A stretch of DNA of 64,000 bases. Source: Antitrichia curtipendula. Its lineage: Eukaryota; Streptophyta; Bryopsida; Hypnales; Leucodontaceae. The stretch lies in the NCBI GenBank assembly GCA_951230915.1, contig OX579637.1, forward strand, positions 22,196,001 to 22,260,000. Direction: 5' to 3'. The notes under the pieces are model-generated. The model saw nothing but the letters and a program-made list of their open reading frames with translations, had not been told where the DNA came from and made no database searches. The stretch's first letter is position 1; each line of letters opens with the position of its first letter. Shown here in pieces: positions 61,260 through 64,000 of the stretch. The position numbers and the translations under genes were made by a program.

Positions 61260-64000
61260 TGTTCATGCATTCTAATACTTGAGGGTGTTTGCAAATTACA
61301 CCACTTTCTTCAAGTCACATTCAAAATGAAATTCCATGACATTTGATGTGGGCCGCCTCTAAAGTATAGGTCTGGCTTATTTCCTGGTGTTTTTATTATT
61401 CAGGTATGGACTGATTAAGTGCTACACACAAATTAAATATGTTCATGCATTCTAATACTTGAGGGTGTTTGCAAATTACAAAACTTTCTTCAAGTCACAT
61501 TCAAAATGATATTCTATGACATTTGATGTGGGCCACCTCTAAAGTATAGGTCTGGCTTATTTCCTAGTGTTTTTTTTATTCAGGTATGGACAGATTAAAT
61601 GCTACACAAAAATTAAATATGATCATGCATTCCTATACATGAGGGTGTTTGCAAATTACACAACTTTCTTCAAGTCACATTCAAAATGAAATTCCATGAC
61701 ATTTGATGTGGGCCGCCTCTAAAGTATAGGTCTGGCTTATTTCTTAGTGTTTTTATTATTCAGGTATGGACTGATTAAGTGCTACACACAAATTAAATAT
61801 GTTCATGCATTCTAATAGTTGAGGGTGTTTGCAAATTACAAAACTTTCTTCAAGTCACATTCAAAATGATATTCTATGACATTTGATGTGGGCCACCTCT
61901 AAAGTATAGGTCTGGCTTATTTCCTAGTGTTTTTTTTATTCAGGTATGGACAGATTAAATGCTACACAAAAATTAAATATGATCATGCATTCCTATACAT
62001 GAGGGTGTTTGCAAATTACACAACTTTCTTCAAGTCACATTCAAAATGAAATTCTATGACATTTGATGTGGGCCGTCTTTAAAGTATAGGTCTGGCTTAT
62101 TTCCTAGTGTTTTTATTATTCAGGTATGGACTGATTAAGTGCTACACACAAATTAAATATGTTCATGCATTCTAATACTTGAGGGTGTTTGCAAATTACA
62201 CCACTTTCTTCAAGTCACATTCAAAATGAAATTCCATGACATTTGATGTGGGCCGCCTCTAAAGTATAGGTCTGGCTTATTTCCTAGTGTTTTTATTATT
62301 CAGGTATGGACTGATTAAGTGCTACACACAAATTAAATATGTTCATGCATTCTAATAGTTGAGGGTGTTTGCAAATTACAAAACTTTCTTCAAGTCACAT
62401 TCAAAATGATATTCTATGACATTTGATGTGGGCCACCTCTAAAGTATAGGTCTGGCTTATTTCCTAGTGTTTTTTTTATTCAGGAATGGACAGATTAAAT
62501 GCTACACAAAAATTAAATATGATCATGCATTCCTATACATGAGGGTGTTTGCAAATTACACGACTTTCTTCAAGTCACATTCAAAATGAAATTCTATGAC
62601 ATTTGATGTGGGCCGTCTCTAAAGTATAGGTCTGGCTTATTTCCTAGTGTTTTTATTATTCAGTTATGGACTGATTAAGTGCTACACACAAATTAAATAT
62701 GTTCATGCATTCTAATACTTGAGGGTGTTTGCAAATTACACCACTTTCTTCAAGTCACATTCAAAATGAAATTCCATGACATTTGATGTGGGCCGCCTCT
62801 AAAGTATAGGTCTGGCTTATTTCCTGGTGTTTTTATTATTCAGGTATGGACTGATTAAGTGCTACACACAAATTAAATATGTTTATGCATTCTAATAGTT
62901 GAGGGTGTTTGCAAATTACAAAACTTTCTTCAAGTCACATTCAAAATGATATTCTATGACATTTGATGTGGGCCACCTCTAAAGTATAGGTCTGGCTTAT
63001 TTCCTAGTGTTTTTTTTATTCAGGTATGGACAGATTAAATGCTACACAAAAATTAAATATGATCATGCATTCCTATACATGAGGGTGTTTGCAAATTACA
63101 CAACTTTCTTCAAGTCACATTCAAAATGAAATTCTATGACATTTGATGTGGGCAGTCTCTAAAGTATAGGTCTGGCTTATTTCCTAGTGTTTTTATTATT
63201 CAGGTATGGACTGATTAAGTGCTACACACAAATTAAATATGTTCATGCATTCTAATACTTGAGGGTGTTTGCAAATTACACCACTTTCTTCAAGTCACAT
63301 TCAAAATGAAATTCCATGACATTTGATGTGGGCCTCCTCTAAAGTATAGGTCTGGCTTATTTCCTAGTGTTTTTATTATTCAGGTATGGACTGATTAAGT
63401 GCTACACACAAATTAAATATGTTCATGCATTCTAATACTTGAGGGTGTTTGCAAATTACACCACTTTCTTCAAGTCACATTCAAAATGAAATTCCATGAC
63501 ATTTGATGTGGGCCGCCTCTAAAGTATAGGTCTGGCTTATTTCTTAGTGTTTTTATTATTCAGGTATGGACTGATTAAGTGCTACACACAAATTAAATAT
63601 GTTCATGCATTCTAATAGTTGAGGGTGTTTGCAAATTACAAAACTTTCTTCAAGTCACATTCAAAATGATATTCTATGACATTTGATGTGGGCCACCTCT
63701 AAAGTATAGGTCTGGCTTATTTCCTAGTGTTTTTTTTATTCAGGTATGGACAGATTAAATGCTACACAAAAATTAAATATGATCATGCATTCCTATACAT
63801 GAGGGTGTTTGCAAATTACACAACTTTCTTCAAGTCACATTCAAAATGAAATTCTATGACATTTGATGTGGGCCGTCTTTAAAGTATAGGTCTGGCTTAT
63901 TTCCTAGTGTTTTTATTATTCAGGTATGGACTGATTAAGTGCTACACACAAATTAAATATGTTCATGCATTCTAATACTTGAGGGTGTTTGCAAATTACA

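Larger units (their letters stand above)
1..64000 (+). repeat. Uninterrupted ~180-bp satellite array (whole window)
   Basis: Every part of the window can be assigned to one tandem monomer of about 179-180 bp. The same ordered landmarks recur throughout: GCCGCCACTAAAG, AGGTCYGG, TTTCCCA followed by a T-run, TTCACGTGTGGG, ATTAAATGCTACACAC, AATTAAATATGTTC, TTGAGGGTGTTTGCAA, CTTTCTTCAAGTCAC and AAATTCTATGACATTTGAT. The window starts and ends inside monomers, so the array extends beyond both edges. All monomers have the same orientation; no inverted segment and no non-satellite insertion was seen. Such arrays are typical of centromeric, pericentromeric or other heterochromatic blocks of plants and animals. 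I do not recognise this family, and I infer centromere association only from its organisation. No gene is present. Confidence 0.97.
53843..64000 (+). repeat. Three-monomer higher-order repeat, 540 bp (A-B-C)
   Basis: Monomers are exactly 180 bp and fall into three classes. A: CACCAC, AAATTCCATG, GGGCCGCCTC, TTTTTATTATTCAGG, ACTGATTAAG. B: AAAACTTTC, TATTCTATG, GGGCCACCTC, TTTTTTTTATTCAGG, ACAGATTAAATGCTACACAA, then TGATCATGC. C: ACAACTTTC or ACGACTTTC, AAATTCTATG, GGGCCGTCTC, TATTCAGGTATGG or TATTCAGTTATGG. From 54,061 the order reads ABC ABC A'ABC ABC' AB*C ABC A'ABC AB*C A'ABC AB*C AB*C BC BC ABC BC ABC ABC ABC A ABC A. A' has ACAGATTAAATGC in an A background. B* has TTTCCCAGTG, CACGTGTGG and ACCTAGTAAATGC. 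Copies differ by only a few bases, making this the most homogenised part of the window. Confidence 0.94.

Noticed and set aside
1..64000. CENP-B box
   Set aside because: The TTCGTGCATTC region starts like the TTCG of the CENP-B box, but the required A and CGGG do not follow at the right places in any monomer I inspected.
1..64000. CRISPR array
   Set aside because: The repeats are contiguous ~180-bp units with no unique spacers.
1..64000. Telomeric or interstitial telomere repeat (TTGAGGG resembles TTTAGGG)
   Set aside because: TTGAGGG occurs once per monomer and is never in tandem.
1..64000. tRNA, rRNA or other structured RNA genes
   Set aside because: No non-satellite sequence is present, and no cloverleaf or rRNA landmark was recognised within the monomer.

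Overview
The whole 64-kb window is one uninterrupted tandem satellite array. A roughly 180-bp AT-rich monomer is repeated head to tail in a single orientation, about 357 copies by length. I found no protein-coding gene, no RNA gene, no transposon insertion and no stretch of unique sequence. The few open frames (the longest is 79 codons) are read-through of the satellite itself: identical peptides recur wherever the same satellite segment is duplicated. The monomer length, the scale of the array, the head-to-tail order and the higher-order repeats (HORs) fit centromeric or pericentromeric (or other large heterochromatic) satellite DNA of a multicellular eukaryote. A plant is my best guess because of the ~180-bp unit and the apparent CpG decay, but the sequence does not prove it. 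I do not recognise the family: it does not resemble the Arabidopsis 180-bp, maize CentC or knob, or human alpha satellites as I remember them.

A typical monomer, read on the + strand, has this order: a GTGGGCCGCCACTAAAG block, a GTAYAGGTCYGG block, a TTTCCCA plus poly-T tract, a TTCACGTGTGGG box with the palindrome CACGTG, GATTAAATGCTACACAC, AAATTAAATATGTTC, a variable GCATTCTAATACTTGAGGG, TGTTTGCAAMTTACACCAC, TTTCTTCAAGTCAC and ATGAAATTCTATGACATTTG.

Layout: (1) 1-16,666: oldest-looking, CpG-rich monomers of about 179 bp with patchy local duplications (offsets 358-360, 537, 1253, 1435 and 1791 bp). (2) 16,667-23,840: a 3,587-bp (20-monomer) tandem duplication containing a 540-bp trimer repeat and 358-bp dimers. 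(3) 24,322-27,539: diverged monomers without clear HOR. (4) 27,540-38,060: nested duplications; a 3.06-kb block appears twice 5,195 bp apart, part of it a third time, and a five-copy 358-bp dimer lies between. (5) 38,061-53,842: monomers move to exactly 180 bp and carry TG/CA in place of several CpGs; there are large duplications with offsets 1792, 3229, 5568, 6647 and 8617 bp. (6) 53,843-64,000: a highly homogenised three-monomer HOR (A-B-C, 540 bp, exactly 180 bp per monomer) with a 1,260-bp seven-monomer super-repeat.

The most interesting signals are the CACGTG palindrome kept in most monomers of the first ~38 kb and almost absent from the most homogenised HOR; the directional CpG-to-TpG/CpA change along the array; several duplication endpoints lying just 3' of the CACGTG box; and a short patch that looks like gene conversion near 42,571. 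All coordinates and offsets were read by eye from the sequence. Breakpoints are placed at the nearest visible mismatch and may be off by some bases.
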